A stretch of 64,000 nucleotides of DNA from Zygnema cylindricum (taxonomy: Eukaryota > Streptophyta > Zygnematophyceae > Zygnematales > Zygnemataceae), in contig JBBHKE010002145.1 in the NCBI GenBank assembly GCA_037447655.1, forward strand, positions 1 to 64,000, read 5' to 3'. Numbering within the stretch: the stretch's first letter is position 1; each line of letters begins with the position of its first letter. The notes under the pieces are model-generated. The model did not search any database and was not told the origin of the DNA. It saw nothing but the letters and a program-made list of their open reading frames with translations. The position numbers and the translations under genes are program-made. Positions 10,239-22,307 of the stretch are shown here, one piece after another.

Positions 10239-11859
10239 TTATTTGAAATCTGAAAGGGTGAGCTTGCCTGTAAAGCCACCCGCGTCCCCAGTTTTTCCTT
10301 TCTCTATAAGAGCTTTCAGGTTCAAGACCCCTGAAGGCGGGGCAGGCTCTTGTGCAACATCGTTTTCACTACTAGCCGCTGGTGTTTCAGAAACAGTGGC
10401 TGGGGTTTCCTCTACCGTCTCTACAGCACTAACAACAGTTTCCTGAACCTTCTCTACAGGTCTTTCAATGAAATCTTCTACATTCTCTTTTGCCTCTGCA
10501 ATGGATTCCTTAACTTCTTCAACAGCACTCACTGTAGGAGCTTCTTCTACATCTTTTACTATGCTAGCTGTCACATCCTCTAAATTCTGAGGAGCTTCCT
10601 CCACCTTTTCAAGAGTCTCCTCCACCTTCTGAGGAGCTTCCTCCACCTTCTCCAGAGCAGCCTCCACCTTCTGAGGAGCTTCCTCCACCTTTTCAAGAGT
10701 CTCCTCCACCTTCTGAGGAGCTTCCTCCACCTTCTCCAGAGCAGCCTCCACCTTCTGAGGAGCTTCCTCCACCTTCTGTTCAGCTTCCTCCACCACTGCT
10801 GAAGGTTTGGCAACTGCCGCTTCAACGGCCGCCTCAACGCTGCCGCCCACTTCTGCAACCTCTTTGCTTGCAGACTCCTTCAACTTCTTCAGCTTCTCTA
10901 GCGCCTTCAATCGGCCCTCGCTTCTGCTAGAAGCTTCAGCTGCAGATTGAGAAGCAGCCAATGAGAGTGCCAACGTAGAAATGCTCAAAAGCATACCTCT
11001 ACGGGAAGCTGAAAAAGGTTCATCTACTGCCATCTCTGTGAACATTGTAGATTTATTATCCTGCAAAGCTCAGCCAAATGTGCACTGTCAATAACTTTGC
11101 CATTTCTCTGATACTTTTCACACAACTTGACATTCGTATTCGACCAGACTGAATTATCATAACAACAAACTATTTGGAGAAGACTTGGCTCGTCCAGGCA
11201 GAGTTGTAGAGTTGTGGAAAATGGCTTCCTCCACGATGCAAGATATTGAAAAGGATATAAGTGAGAGTAGTGCGCGAAATGATAAAAAACCATTCTTTTA
11301 CTTAAGAAAACCTGCAAGTGACACGAAAAACAAGCTTCAAAGCTTTCAAGGCCCAAGCGAGCACACATATCGACCAACCTTTCGTCCTTCATAATAAAAG
11401 GAATGGTAAAACTTTTAAGACTGTATTCGAGTCCATGTCCACTGCTTCGAATCTATATACATAAACATAATGACAGGGAGTCTACTTGTATCTCACATTT
11501 CTGCTAGCTCAATCATCAAAGCGTGAATTTGAGAAGAAAAAAATAGCTATACCTGCATCTATCTAACTATTCAGATAAGCAGTCAATAGCACAGAAAAAT
11601 ATTACAGAAACTCGTAGTACTGGCGTGCAGAAGTGCCCTAACAAACACTAGAACAGCACAAAAACGACATTGTGCTGAACAGCTCTACGCTTACCAAGTT
11701 CGTGTTTGTCGAACTCCTGACTGACATGGATACTGTTGACGCATTTCTTGGTGATTCGCCAGTGGTGAGCTTCACTCTCTGAAGTAGACCTGTCAACGTG
11801 GCGCTCGAGGAGCTAGACGATAAACTTACGCCAGCCATGGCGGCTATATGGAGCGCCAT
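10239..11859 (-). CDS. Plastid protein with twin-arginine lumen signal and acidic coiled repeats, 2 exons
   Basis: Exon 1 is 11859-11695 and exon 2 is 11060-10239, with a GTAAGC donor, a TTTGCAG acceptor and phase 0, giving 328 residues. Residues 1-55 are Ser/Thr-rich and basic, like a stroma-targeting transit peptide. Residues 72-98 (SASRRGMLLSISTLALSLAA, then AEA) form an RR-motif signal with a hydrophobic core and an AxA cleavage site, which is typical of the thylakoid cpTat route. The predicted mature protein is acidic. Residues 145-217 hold alternating 14-residue units KVEEAPQKVEAALE and KVEEAPQKVEETLE, encoded by an 84 bp DNA repeat, predicted helical or coiled. The C-terminus (GVLNLKALIEKGKTGDAGGF) looks more ordered. 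Dual targeting to the thylakoid lumen is inference from the signals. I do not recognise the family. Confidence 0.78.
10590..10790 (-). repeat. In-frame 84 bp coding repeat
   Basis: About 2.3 copies of an 84 bp unit made of two related 42 bp halves that encode the AALE and ETLE versions of the 14-residue repeat. The copies are almost identical at the DNA level, so the expansion is recent. Confidence 0.88.
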
Positions 11860-12738
11860 GGCTGACTTGCAATCAGCCGACAGATAGAGAGTAGATATAT
11901 TTTTGTTTACCTCCCTTATCCAGTGACTGATCTACGGGAGACTGGGAAAGGAACAGACAACGAGTGTGAAAGTACAATGCAATTGAATCACCCGTACGCT
12001 GTAGCCTAGACGTACGGCTCACGTAGGGTGACGCAAGCTGAACGCTTAACAGTACAGCTCAAGTCGTACAAAGAAGCAATGGTGGGTTTCCGCTTGCTCT
12101 AATTTGGTAATATATTCGTTTCTGCCCGGAATATTTATTATGGTGTTATGCGGTGGAAGTGAGCATTGGTGACCTGATCACATCTTTCATGGAAGACTAT
12201 GTGTCGCGCCATCCAATCGGAAGATAGAAATTGTTTAAAATGTTTATCTGGTTCAAATTTCTGACTTCTGACACGAGTAGAGGGCACTGATGGATTCCTA
12301 AAGACACGTCGAGAGGGAACCGTGTATCCACCTCCGTGTATTTACTGCTAAAGTAATCACGCACGGAATCCAGACGCCCAAAAAACGTACATATATCAAA
12401 CTAAGAATTAGTAGTGATAATAAGTGGTCAGGGAATATCAGGAATTACCTTTCGAGTTGAGAGTACTGAATCTGATATTCCTGTCGAAAGGCTAACTGTC
12501 GTAAATCACAAATGTTTTGGACAATTAGGTCAGTATTCGACACATTGGAGCGGACTTTTGCGATCACCACGCTGCTCAGCAACCAATCGGGTTAATGCTC
12601 CTAACGGACTCGCTCGCTAACCTTATCCGAAAAGTCAATATGACAACATCTCCGTCCCCAACTAAAAGGTGGGCGAGCCTTTGACGCGCACAGTATCGGA
12701 ATGATAATATCGGCCGTCAATATTATTTGGGTACAGAG
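11860..12738. other. Promoter-side flank of the thylakoid-signal gene
   Basis: This stretch holds the 5' side of the minus-strand gene that starts at 11859. I see no second gene and no bounded repeat. A 68-codon ORF at 12414 is unsupported. Confidence 0.4.
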
Positions 12739-13201
12739 CAGAGGTCGCAAAAGTCAAAATTTTAGATAACCGAAACCGACCGTTTTTTTTTCTTCAAATC
12801 TGAGTACCCGACGCCCCACCGGGTTATGTCACGCTCCAAAATTGTTAACCGTTAACCGAAACGCGTTTACGAAAAAAAAAGTTAACCGAAACTCGATTTC
12901 TCGCGACTACCCTTACCCACCCGTACCCGAAGAAGTACAAAATTTAAAAGAAAAAAAATAATCATGATGTCACGTACTTCCACAATACCAAGAGTACAAA
13001 CTACAATAATGTTGGATTGTACGGACAGAACAACATTTTCATTTTTTTCGTTTTTTTTGTTTATCTGACCGTAATCGATCTTTTCTTTCCGTGAATCAAC
13101 CGCCCGAATCCGCCCGGTCCGCCAAATTTGGCAACCGAATCCGTTCCGGATCCGACACGGGCGGTCGGTTAACGGTCGGTCACGATTTCGGTTGACCTTT
13201 G
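12739..13201. mobile_element. hAT-type MITE, 463 bp, inverted copy
   Basis: Same family as 8433-8894 in the opposite orientation and one base longer. The left end is CAGAGGTCGCAA. The right end is degraded (GTTGACCTTTG). Flanks GTACAGAG and GTGTAGAG agree at six of eight positions, consistent with an older 8 bp target duplication. Shared interior blocks include TCGATTTCTCGCGACTACCC and GGGTTATGTCACGCTCC. Confidence 0.85.
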
Positions 13202-13209
13202 GTGTAGAG

Positions 13210-15858
13210 TTCCACGAAATTTGAAATCGTTTCAGTATAACAACATTTACCCCCAAATGCATAAAATGTTTAATGACAGTTTATAAGTTTTTACCCCCAG
13301 TTCTGACTTTTTTCGAAGTTAGCTATTTTTTTGTTTTTACTACTTTCAGAATAGGCACTAGTAAATCTACTAGACTATTTGGAAAACTTATTTTATCTAT
13401 TTTATGTTCCGTTTTTGTCAACATCAATTCTTTTACAAAAACGAGTCATATTGTGAAAAACTTTGTGCGCATAGTATAAAATTTCGTTTTTTTAACCACT
13501 GCAGTTATATATTGTGGTGACAATGAAATGATGTACTGTAAAATGTTTTCTTTATTTTTTTATCTAATCTTTTATATTTTTGGCCAATAAATTTGGAAAT
13601 TTATTTCCAAAAACACGTGTATTTGATTTTTTCCATATGCTCATACATTGACAACGTTTTTCTACTTTATAAAGTACATGTAATGTGCTGTTTGAACACA
13701 CGACATTGGGTGTATGGATAGTCTAAAATTGCACAAAGTTTAAACTACGATATTTGAGGCAACTTTTTCAAATATGTTTAAATTTCATTTAAACCTTAAC
13801 AGTTCAAACGACAAAAAAATGATTACTTGGTTTAATGATGACATTCTAATACAACCTATTTTGTTTTGTATTCTTTTATATCCTTTGTACAATATAAATA
13901 TTAAACACGTCATTTTTTTTGGGGTGTAGGACTCAAACTTTGTTTTATCGATAAGAAAAAAAATGGTTCTTTTTACTTGCGAAGCAACAAAGTTTTGCAC
14001 GTATCAATTATGTTGTGACCGCGATCGTTTTTTGTTTTTTCACAAGATTAGTTTTTATTATTCGACGATGAGTTTTACATCATCGTGTGGTATGAATAAC
14101 AATCTGCTGAAAAGACCCAGAATATATAGAGTATGATCAACCAAATTGAATTATGAAATATATTTCAGTTGGGTTTAACATTTTATTCAATTATCTTACA
14201 ACACTAATTGTTATATACGAAATTGCTTATAGCGCATTGTTATTGTCAAAAACAAGCAACATATTTTTTCCATTAACCGTCATCGTATAAGTCATAAGTG
14301 AAATACACCATTCGTTTACAAGTATGTATATCAACTATAAGCGTAACCGCGCAAATCAACTACAATTATGAAACAAACATAATATTGAATGGAAAAAAAA
14401 GTTAATATATGTAGAACAAAAGGTATAAAATTACCTGTAATACCGAGACAGACAAACGTTATTAAGAAAACGAAAAAACACAATATATTTTTTCAATCCA
14501 AAGATATTAAGATGAAACAATATCAAAGCTCAAGATATAATTGTAAACTAGTTTTTGGAAAAAAAATTGTTTTCACCTAAAATAAAACAAACAAATAAAG
14601 AAAACAAGGGCGAATCAATGTACCTCAAAGAAGGGTCGTTGTACGGTGTTTACTATACAATCGGTCATTTGGTTTGATTTAAATAAACAAAATGTTTTAT
14701 TTTTAAAACATTTTTACAAAAATGAAAGTTCTATTTAATATTTGTCATCGTTTTTAATGTGTTAAGTTACAAATTAACGACAACTCGCATCTTTATTTTG
14801 CAAAAATAGTGTGGTATATCATTCATCAAAACTTATATTGAATGAGAAACGGTCATACGGCATCGTCGGATATACAACATAAAACATGGTAAGAGGACGT
14901 GTAAACAAAATCATAGTTAAAGTATTTAAAGTATGCATAATGATTGTGCGTTCAACTTTATTACAAATTAAGACGCAAAATCGTTTGTATGTTTACGAAC
15001 TATATTAAAAAGAAGTATCTTATTTTATTAAAGTTTTATAAAACAACAGAAACAATTTTTTGAACGATGATTCGTATCTTACCTTGTCAAATCAGAGTTA
15101 ACAAACCCAAACAACTTGATAAAACCAAAGAAAATATTCAATATATAAATATTGATTGACGCAGAAAGAAAAAATACACGTTCACTTCTCATAAAGTAAT
15201 ATAAACATTAGACGTGACAATACTCAAACAGGTGAAAATCTTATATATTGTTGATCGTTGTAAAACATGCTTTAAAACATTTAATATAAAATGATAAGTA
15301 ACATAAAAAATAATGCGTAATATTAATTGGATAACGAATAAAAACGATATTAAACACAAAAAATACGCAATACTATAATTGTATAAACAAACCCCTAACC
15401 CCTGGCAAAATTATGAAGATTGTTGTGATTTTACTGCATATTTTAAACTTTAAAACCAACAGATACGCTTTCAAGAGGTATGCGGGCGATGTAAAGTTGC
15501 ACAAGTTGGCTTAAGCATTTGGCACAAATTTTCGGTGTTGAAATTTTCAAAGGATCATTTTTGTAATCATCATATAGAAGCTAAAAGTGTCGTTGGAAAT
15601 AAAAGCGTCCTCCATTAAGCTTTTGTAAATATTATATGTACGCAGCAAAACATATTACAATATTTGTAGTGTAGTAAAGCCCAACTTTATGTCGTGAGCG
15701 CAAATAATTAAACCCTTGACGGTTGAAACACCAAAACTTTGGCAACGTTTCGACTCGGAAAACATGGTTCAATCTCCATATAAACGTGAAGGCGTTAAAG
15801 ATGTTGTCATGTTACACCTGCAGTGTGTTACCCTATCATACGTAGTAACTTCTTCGAC
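13210..15858. other. AT-rich gene-free block
   Basis: About 2.6 kb of very AT-rich DNA with stops in every frame and no ORF above 71 codons. There is no tandem structure and no element end that I can see. It contrasts with the GC-balanced repeats on both sides. Confidence 0.5.
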
Positions 15859-16282
15859 TAATGTTGTGTATCACATGCCCCATTGTTGATATTCAACATA
15901 AACTAAATATTGGTATCGATAAATCAATATAACACTTCCATTCATTTTGAAAATTAATATTCGGATATTTAAACGATAAGTAGGTCGATCGCCGATATAT
16001 TTATCAGCGATAAAAGCGAAGTAGGATCGAATTTTTTCAAACGTCGCCTCCCCATTTCCCCACCTCCCCCGCCTCCCCCGTTGACGCCCCAAAGCACGAG
16101 AAGAGGGGAGGGGAGTGGATTACTCAGACGACTTACCGTACATTACTATAATACGGACACCTACCACCTACCAAATATATCGCGATATTTTGATTGGACT
16201 TGGAGCGATATATCGAGCCCTATGACCGTTTATATCGAATAGTGAATTTATCGCGATGAGTTTTACCCGTTACACAACACTA
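15859..16282. mobile_element. Probable degraded hAT element (TAGTGTTGTG family)
   Basis: The left end TAATGTTGTGTATC and right end CGTTACACAACACTA resemble the ends of the clear element at 22308-23193. The interior shares the TATCG/CGATA-rich composition (CGATATATTTATC, TATATCGAGCC). No matching 8 bp flanks remain, so the boundaries are tentative. Confidence 0.5.
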
Positions 16283-16296
16283 CACCGTTTATCGCT

Positions 16297-16576
16297 ATTA
16301 GGGCACTTTCCCATGTAATCGAAACTTTAATCTTGTAACTTTGTTTCTAGCGAAGATTCTCCGTACTACTTTCAGCGCATTCTGATGTAAGCGCAAACAA
16401 CTGATACTTTAAAATTTGACAAGCGTAGACATGTACAAAACAAATGACAGATAAACGGTACACAAAATGTTGCGAAACTTCCACTCGGCTTGAATTTTAG
16501 ACGTCCACCCGCACGTCGTACAGTTTTTGTCAATTCGCAATGTCTGTACGCCACATTGTCGACGTGGAGGCATTGT
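16297..16576. repeat. Dispersed repeat, GGGCACTTTCCCATG family
   Basis: Aligns with 50093-50352 throughout: shared AACTTTAATCTTGTAACTTT, AGCGAAGATTCTC, GTACTACTTTCAG, GATGCGAAACTTC-like and ATTGTCGACGTGGAGGC blocks. A short piece is also at 42786-42870. It is non-coding. The GGGCACTTTCCC left end after TTA suggests a TWA-target DNA element, but no right end was found. Confidence 0.7.
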
Positions 16577-17905
16577 AGATGTTTAGTGAAACTCTATGGG
16601 GTCCATTCCCCCACAGAATTCGCAAATCCAAAGAAGCTTATCTAGATAGTGCCGACTCCAAGTTGATACAAACACAAATGACAAACACCTTGACAGTCAC
16701 AACCCCAATAGAGCTTGACCCATGTGAAAGAAGACAATTTGTGTGCTCAGTTCCTCAACAGAATGCAAAGTTATAATATGAGTATCTGGACACATTCCCC
16801 CACTTTGACTTTCCTTTACAAATTCAGCCACATTGGCAAGCAAAGTCTTTGACCGACTACACCCTTGTGTAGCCTGGGCTCCCTTGAGTCCGTAGCAAAA
16901 AGAATCATTGAATTTGTTTCGTAGAGCAGTTAGTTATGGCTGGTCAAGGTTGACCTTTTGTACAGAATCTCTCTGATAGAGAGGCGGCTACCTACTATTT
17001 TTTTAAGTCCTATACCCCTCTTTGTACCGTACATAAAGTACAGGTGCCGAAGTACTTTTTGTACGACATTTGTACGGCATGGCCATGACGGTGGCATTTG
17101 TCACATCCGAACTTGTTATCGTGTGCTCTGGAGATTTTGCAAACCGTAAGATGTTGCTACGTGTCATCCGGATTGGCGGTGACCGCAAAACGCCAAAACG
17201 CCCACTCCGCGATATCGGCTCCCACCATGGCCGTTCGATCAAGATTGGCTTTTAATTCTAGACGTCGAAATTAATATGTCGCACATTTGTTTCGTGCGGT
17301 GTCCTAATTCGCACTAACTTTAACTGTATGTATGTGCTGAGAATCTTATTTGTTACGTTAAATGAATTAGTCGACGTGTTAACCTTTAAATATTTATCGA
17401 ACCCTACATATCTCAGCATAGGTCCTAGTCTATTGGCCAAAGCTAACGGCTATAGGCTGATTTACAGACAACAGGTACCATGATCAAATCTTGGGTCCGT
17501 CAATCCCTTTTTTGGTAAATTTACCAAAACTACTCCTTATTTCTCTAGAGGGCCTAGGCAGCCATGGCTCTAGCTCCCTATCCAGCCTTCGGTGACTACA
17601 ACAAGTGTGGGAGCTTTAGAGGCAGATTGCCTTTGCTCTTTTCTATCCTAATACAAACTAAAAAATACTTAAATTTCAACATTTAGGGTATGTGACATTA
17701 TGACATCACGCTCAACTATGACAGCGCTGACATCACAAATTCTAAAACTTTCCGCCATGGTTTCCCGATTGTGTTTTATTGTACTTTCTCACTCCACTTG
17801 CCATCAAAATATGCCCAAATATAGTAAAAAGAAATTGGTTTTAAAGATATTTCATTTGATACCATTTTTTACGTTTTTCCTTGAAAGAATTGTAATATAA
17901 TTGCG
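16577..17905. other. Intergenic, no feature seen
   Basis: Only short ORFs of about 60-80 codons without recognisable content. GTACGG-rich patches near 17030-17080 resemble repeat interiors elsewhere in the window, but no ends can be defined. Confidence 0.4.
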
Positions 17906-17929
17906 GTAGTGGGAGAGGGAGAGAGAGGG

Positions 17930-18110
17930 AGGCGCTTTCACAGACTTCGCTTTTGCGAAATGGCGTCCGTTTGTCCAAACCCCTCCACGGCCCTTGTACG
18001 GAAAAAAGCGCCCAGAAAAAAAGTCACGCACAGGCTGAAAACGTGCAGTGGGTTTTTTTATTTATACTCCGCGCACAAAAATTGTCAAAAACTTTCGACA
18101 CGTGCGGAAA
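17930..18110. repeat. Dispersed repeat, left part (family of 55.1-55.57 kb)
   Basis: Matches 55100-55260: GCTTTTGCGAAATGGCGTCC, CCCCTCCACGGCCC, TGTACGGAAAA and TACTCCGCGC are shared in order. The small overlapping ORFs belong to the repeat. Confidence 0.7.
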
Positions 18111-18920
18111 AAATATCATTTGCCCAAATTACAAATGAATCGCCGATAAGCCGATCCTATCGATATTATTCTATTGCCGATTCGCCCAATATCGTAACAT
18201 TTCGTTGTCAATGTAAGACTACTGATTCGTAGATAGTGTCGCTCAATTTCGTCGCGTGTCACGACGCGCATTCTTTTTCATTTAATATTGACAAATGATA
18301 TTTTTACGCCGGTTCGTTTTATTATAAAAGTTAATTTGTTTCGTGCGTTATAATATTTCCGTACGAGACTTATAGTACTTCAGTTTCAAGAGGTTTTGTT
18401 TCACTTTGCGTCTAAGTTCAATGTAACGCTTAGACGATTAAATTTCAATTTTGCGGCTAAGTGCTCTCACCGTGGAGCTCGCATAACGACAAAAAGTGAC
18501 TGTCTGCAACCATTTTATTTACATATGGTCGCCGCTATTTTGTTACCGTAAATGCTTGCTGGCCGTGTGAATTGCTAATTTTATTATGACGGTCGACGTT
18601 CGCAAGCGCGGCAAAATTTTAAGCGGTTGAAACAATATTATGAAAGTCAAAGATGCCCAACCGATTGACCGTCAAGTTTATACTCAACGGTACTTTATTT
18701 GTACCAATGTGTACTTCAAACGTACGTTTTTTGACAAAATGACGTAAGTTGTGCGCAACCAAAACAGTCACTGTCATGATCAATTCCCTTTTTTATTTAT
18801 ATGTCGAACCAGTATATTCATTATTAGTATGTTAAAGAAAGGTACACATTGATTAGCGATAAAAGGCTACCGATATAGAGTATTATATTTTTGTACTATA
18901 CATTACTGTACTGTACCTTA

Positions 18921-19858
18921 GGGTGTGTCCCAATGTGTTCAAGTAACGGTTTTTTTCCGTCGTTTTCACATAAAATGGGACTTGCAACGAGAAAATATTA
19001 CGCCGTATGAAAAATTTGCAAAAACACAAGTACATTTTGCGTCATTTTGGAACTTGAAAGGTACAGCAATTTGGCGTTATTATCATCGCGACTCACTTCC
19101 AACTCATCTTCACACTTGCACTGGAATCAAATCGCGATCTGATTTTAATCAAAATACTACCCTATTGACGAATAGAAAACCTGGATTGTACGCGTCAAAC
19201 GTTTTCGAAAAATTTTGCACGAAAGAAAGTACACGCTATTTTTTTCACTGCTCGTCACACGCATGCACATAAGAAAATGACAAACATGTACGGAAAAAAA
19301 TTGGCAGGGGTCTCGGACCTCCACTTTCCTTCATGGGTCCTTTGCAAAATTTTAGGTCGTCCTCGTCTCTCCCATTCTTTCTCACTCGACCACTCCTCTT
19401 TCTCTCTTATTTACACGAGATGCAACAATAATAGTATCAAATGAAAGATATATATTTTGTCTTTTTTTTGAATATTTTTGGTGTAAGTTTGATGGCATAT
19501 CGAATGATAAAAGATAAGAAAACGAAATAGGGAAGCCATGGCGGAAAATGTACGTACTGATGACGTCACATGGTAGCATGACTTCGCTATGTCACAAAAC
19601 CCTAAACATCTACAACGTCACAAAAACCTCGACGTCTACAACCGTCGCCGTTTTTAGGAAGTTTCGTAGTTTCGTAGTCGTCTGCATTTCGTTTCGTAGA
19701 CTGTCGCACATTTTGTAGACGTCTACAACTGTCACATATTTGAAGTAATGAACGCGCAAGTAACGATTGACATAGGCACACTTTGAAAAGTACACCGTAC
19801 AATTTGCGCTAAAATCCAAAATAGCGTTTCAAAGTTTTGGTTACATGGGGACACGCCC
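18921..19858. mobile_element. TWA-target DNA element, 938 bp
   Basis: Ends are GGGTGTGTCCCAATGTGTTC and the reverse complement GGGCGTGTCCCCATGTAACC. Flanks are TTA on the left and TAA on the right, one mismatch from a clean 3 bp Harbinger-type duplication. The interior has GTACGT-rich and TCGTAGTTTCGTAG-like motifs and no transposase. It resembles the GGGTGCGTCTCTATG family at 31.07 and 44.11 kb. Confidence 0.7.
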
Positions 19859-20132
19859 TAAGAAGCCTAGAACTCATGTAGAAAGAAAATGTACATGTAC
19901 AACGTTATCGCTGTCTTTGGCCACGTCCCATATTCCAAATAGGACTGATAAGCAAAAGCCAATTAGTGTCTGCCACGCAGTTGTCAACTCTTTCCACCTG
20001 GCTCGCATGGCTATTTGCCGTGTGGCTCAAGAACACATTTCCTGCACAGTGTCTCTTTCAGTTGCTACGTGGCAGGACACCAGAAGCGTCGGTCAAGCGC
20101 CTGATGTACTGGCTACAAAAGGCTGACTTCAG

Positions 20133-20140
20133 TATAAATA
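20133..20140 (+). promoter_or_regulatory. Candidate TATA box
   Basis: TATAAATA, 170 bp upstream of the ATG at 20310 of the small plastid-type gene, followed about 25-30 bp later by a pyrimidine-rich stretch suited to a transcription start. Inference from sequence and spacing. Confidence 0.5.
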
Positions 20141-20309
20141 TAGCATCAGCATTTTTCTCTTTACACATTTTATTTCTCTCATATCCATTCGTCCTCTGAC
20201 TTCCAGTCGTAACTACACAAAAGTCGAAATCTTGAAGCTGAATATAGACAGTAAAATTAGAACTTTGATTGAACCTTTGTACCTTCACCCTGTCATTCTC
20301 GCTACTGCT

Positions 20310-21023
20310 ATGGCGTCATCCTTTGTCTGTGGAAATAGTTCTGTTGCCTGCTTTGGCAAAGAGAATTTGCTCTCTAGTGGAAATTCTCCTCAGAAACGAG
20401 TTTCTCTCTCGAGCAGAACTGGCAATCGGAAAATTGCCGCAAACGATTTGACAATACTTTGCCAGGCGCGTGGAAGTGAGCAGGTAGCTGTTTGGAACTT
20501 TTACTGTGTCGGGAGAGTTATTATTTGCCAAAACTGCTTTTTCAAAGTTACTGGATTGCATATCTAAAAGTATTAAAACACTCTTTCCATTGATTGATAC
20601 AATTTCAGTCAAAATCTGAGGATAACCTCTACCTCTCGCATGTGCCTCACTCTTAAGCTAATAACTTTACTGAATGCATCTCTCCACTGTTTCCAGGGTA
20701 AGCTCTACACTGGAAAGGAAAATCAATATGGTTCATCGGGGGTTGGTCAATCTGCAAAGATGAAGAAGCCCCTCACAAATGTGAAGAGAGTGGCCATGCT
20801 TGCTTACATTGCCTCCATGGTTATAAGGGAGCCAGCTCCAACATCTGATGTGACAATCAATTTGAACTCACCGCCATTGATTAGACAAGAAACTGTCAGA
20901 GTTTCGGTACAAAAACCTAGATTCGAGAGCCTTGTTGCAAGAATCTCTTTGGCAGACGCTCCTAGCCTTCAAGGCGACTTCACAGTTTGTGATATGGATG
21001 AAACAAATGTTTGCTCGTGCTAG
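20310..21023 (+). CDS. Small protein with plastid-like N-terminus, 2 exons, family unknown
   Basis: Exons are 20310-20483 and 20697-21023. The intron starts GTAGCT and ends TTCCAG in phase 0, giving 166 residues. ATG 20310 is chosen because the identical start context is kept in the decayed duplicate at 1566; an in-frame ATG 78 bases upstream is not shared. The N-terminus (MASSFVCGNSSVACFGKENL) is Ser-rich, poor in acidic residues and begins MASS, as in many transit peptides. The mature part carries SSGVGQSAKMKKPLTNVKRV, a short hydrophobic patch (AMLAYIASMVI) and an acidic Cys-ending tail (CDMDETNVCSC). No domain is recognised. The protein-level match with the pseudogene argues that this reading is real. 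Confidence 0.7.
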
Positions 21024-22299
21024 ATGACGTATCTTGCTGGGGGGAAGGGAGCAGTGTAAACAATAATAATCTCCAAATTTAATGGCAAGGTCAAGGTTTC
21101 ATCCAACCTGCCACATTAAGAATAATGACAGACTTGTGCCAACCTAGAACTTGAGAATTCAGGGTTTTATTACTTCAATGTTTTTTTAGATTCCACAATT
21201 GTCATTGTAAATAGCTAAAGCATGGCAATTTTGCCTTAACCCTTTATGTCATTATTGTAAGTTTTGTACAAATTCTTAAATTTATGCAGAAGAAGCAGTG
21301 CACCTTTTGTACGTTCTCATTCTAAAAAATACCTGTAACGCAGTGGTTATGCAACAAACGGCATGTGGAAAGTCCAGGCACCATTGTTTGTTTGTATATG
21401 TTGGTTACTTTTTTTGTTTTGTTTTTGCAACAATGCTTTTGATATAGTTTTCGATACTAGTTTTGATCTATGAATCATATGGATGAACTTAGTGAACGGT
21501 CGTACTCAGGTAATAAATGAAACTAACACACCTTCATTAGCCCGTTTTGGCTTAAAAAATGATGTATATTTCATGATAACGGCGGCCAATTCAGTGTAAA
21601 TGCAAAAAAAAGCCAAACACTTTGTGTAAGGAAGAAAAATGATTTCCCAACAACTGTAAAAATAGTAACAGAGTCAAGACAAGTAATAGATATCGAATGT
21701 GGGTCAAATAATTACTTTTTAACGTGGGGTGAAAATTGAAATAGAGTACATAATTGTACTTCCAAGACCATTGTACATTGAAAACATCAATCGGAGACAC
21801 ACACACAAAGTGTTCTCATCGTATTTGAGCAATCGAAAGGTAGATAGAAGAACAGCTATCAGACCAATCATTACAAGGGAATATGTACAGGGAAATATTC
21901 TTATGACTGTTGCAGCTTTTATGTGTATCTGATCCTTTTGGATGTGAATCTGATCCTTTTGGATGTGTATTGGAAAATGGTTATCATCATGTTATACAAA
22001 ACAAATGTTTTTGGGGCCTACGCTTGATTTCAAATCAGCGTTCTTTTTTCTCCTAAAAGAGACTTATGCCTAATCTCTCACACATGGCATACCTATGAGG
22101 AGTTAAAAATGAAAACACTTCATTGCAGAACATTCTTCATCCCCTGGTTCACGCATTTTCATCCATTTACATTGCTGGAAAAACCGCCTAAAGCCAATAT
22201 ATACTAGAAGCTTGGAACAACATATCAGAATCCATGAGAAAAATCACCAACTTTCACTTTTGTTCCTTGTTTTGAAGTTTTGCATGACTGCCATCAGTT
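21024..22299. other. 3' flank of the small plastid-type gene
   Basis: Positions 21024-21420 are the 3' flank that is duplicated with the gene (matches about 2250-2725). From 21421 to the hAT element I see no gene and no bounded repeat. Positions 21931-21970 contain a direct repeat of about 19 bp (TGATCCTTTTGGATGTG). Confidence 0.45.
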
Positions 22300-22307
22300 C
22301 AAAATAT

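Noticed and set aside
10580-10858. Trp/Arg-rich 92-codon frame
   Set aside because: A shifted frame of the in-frame 84 bp repeat of the thylakoid-signal gene; the Trp/Arg repeats are produced by the same codons read out of phase.
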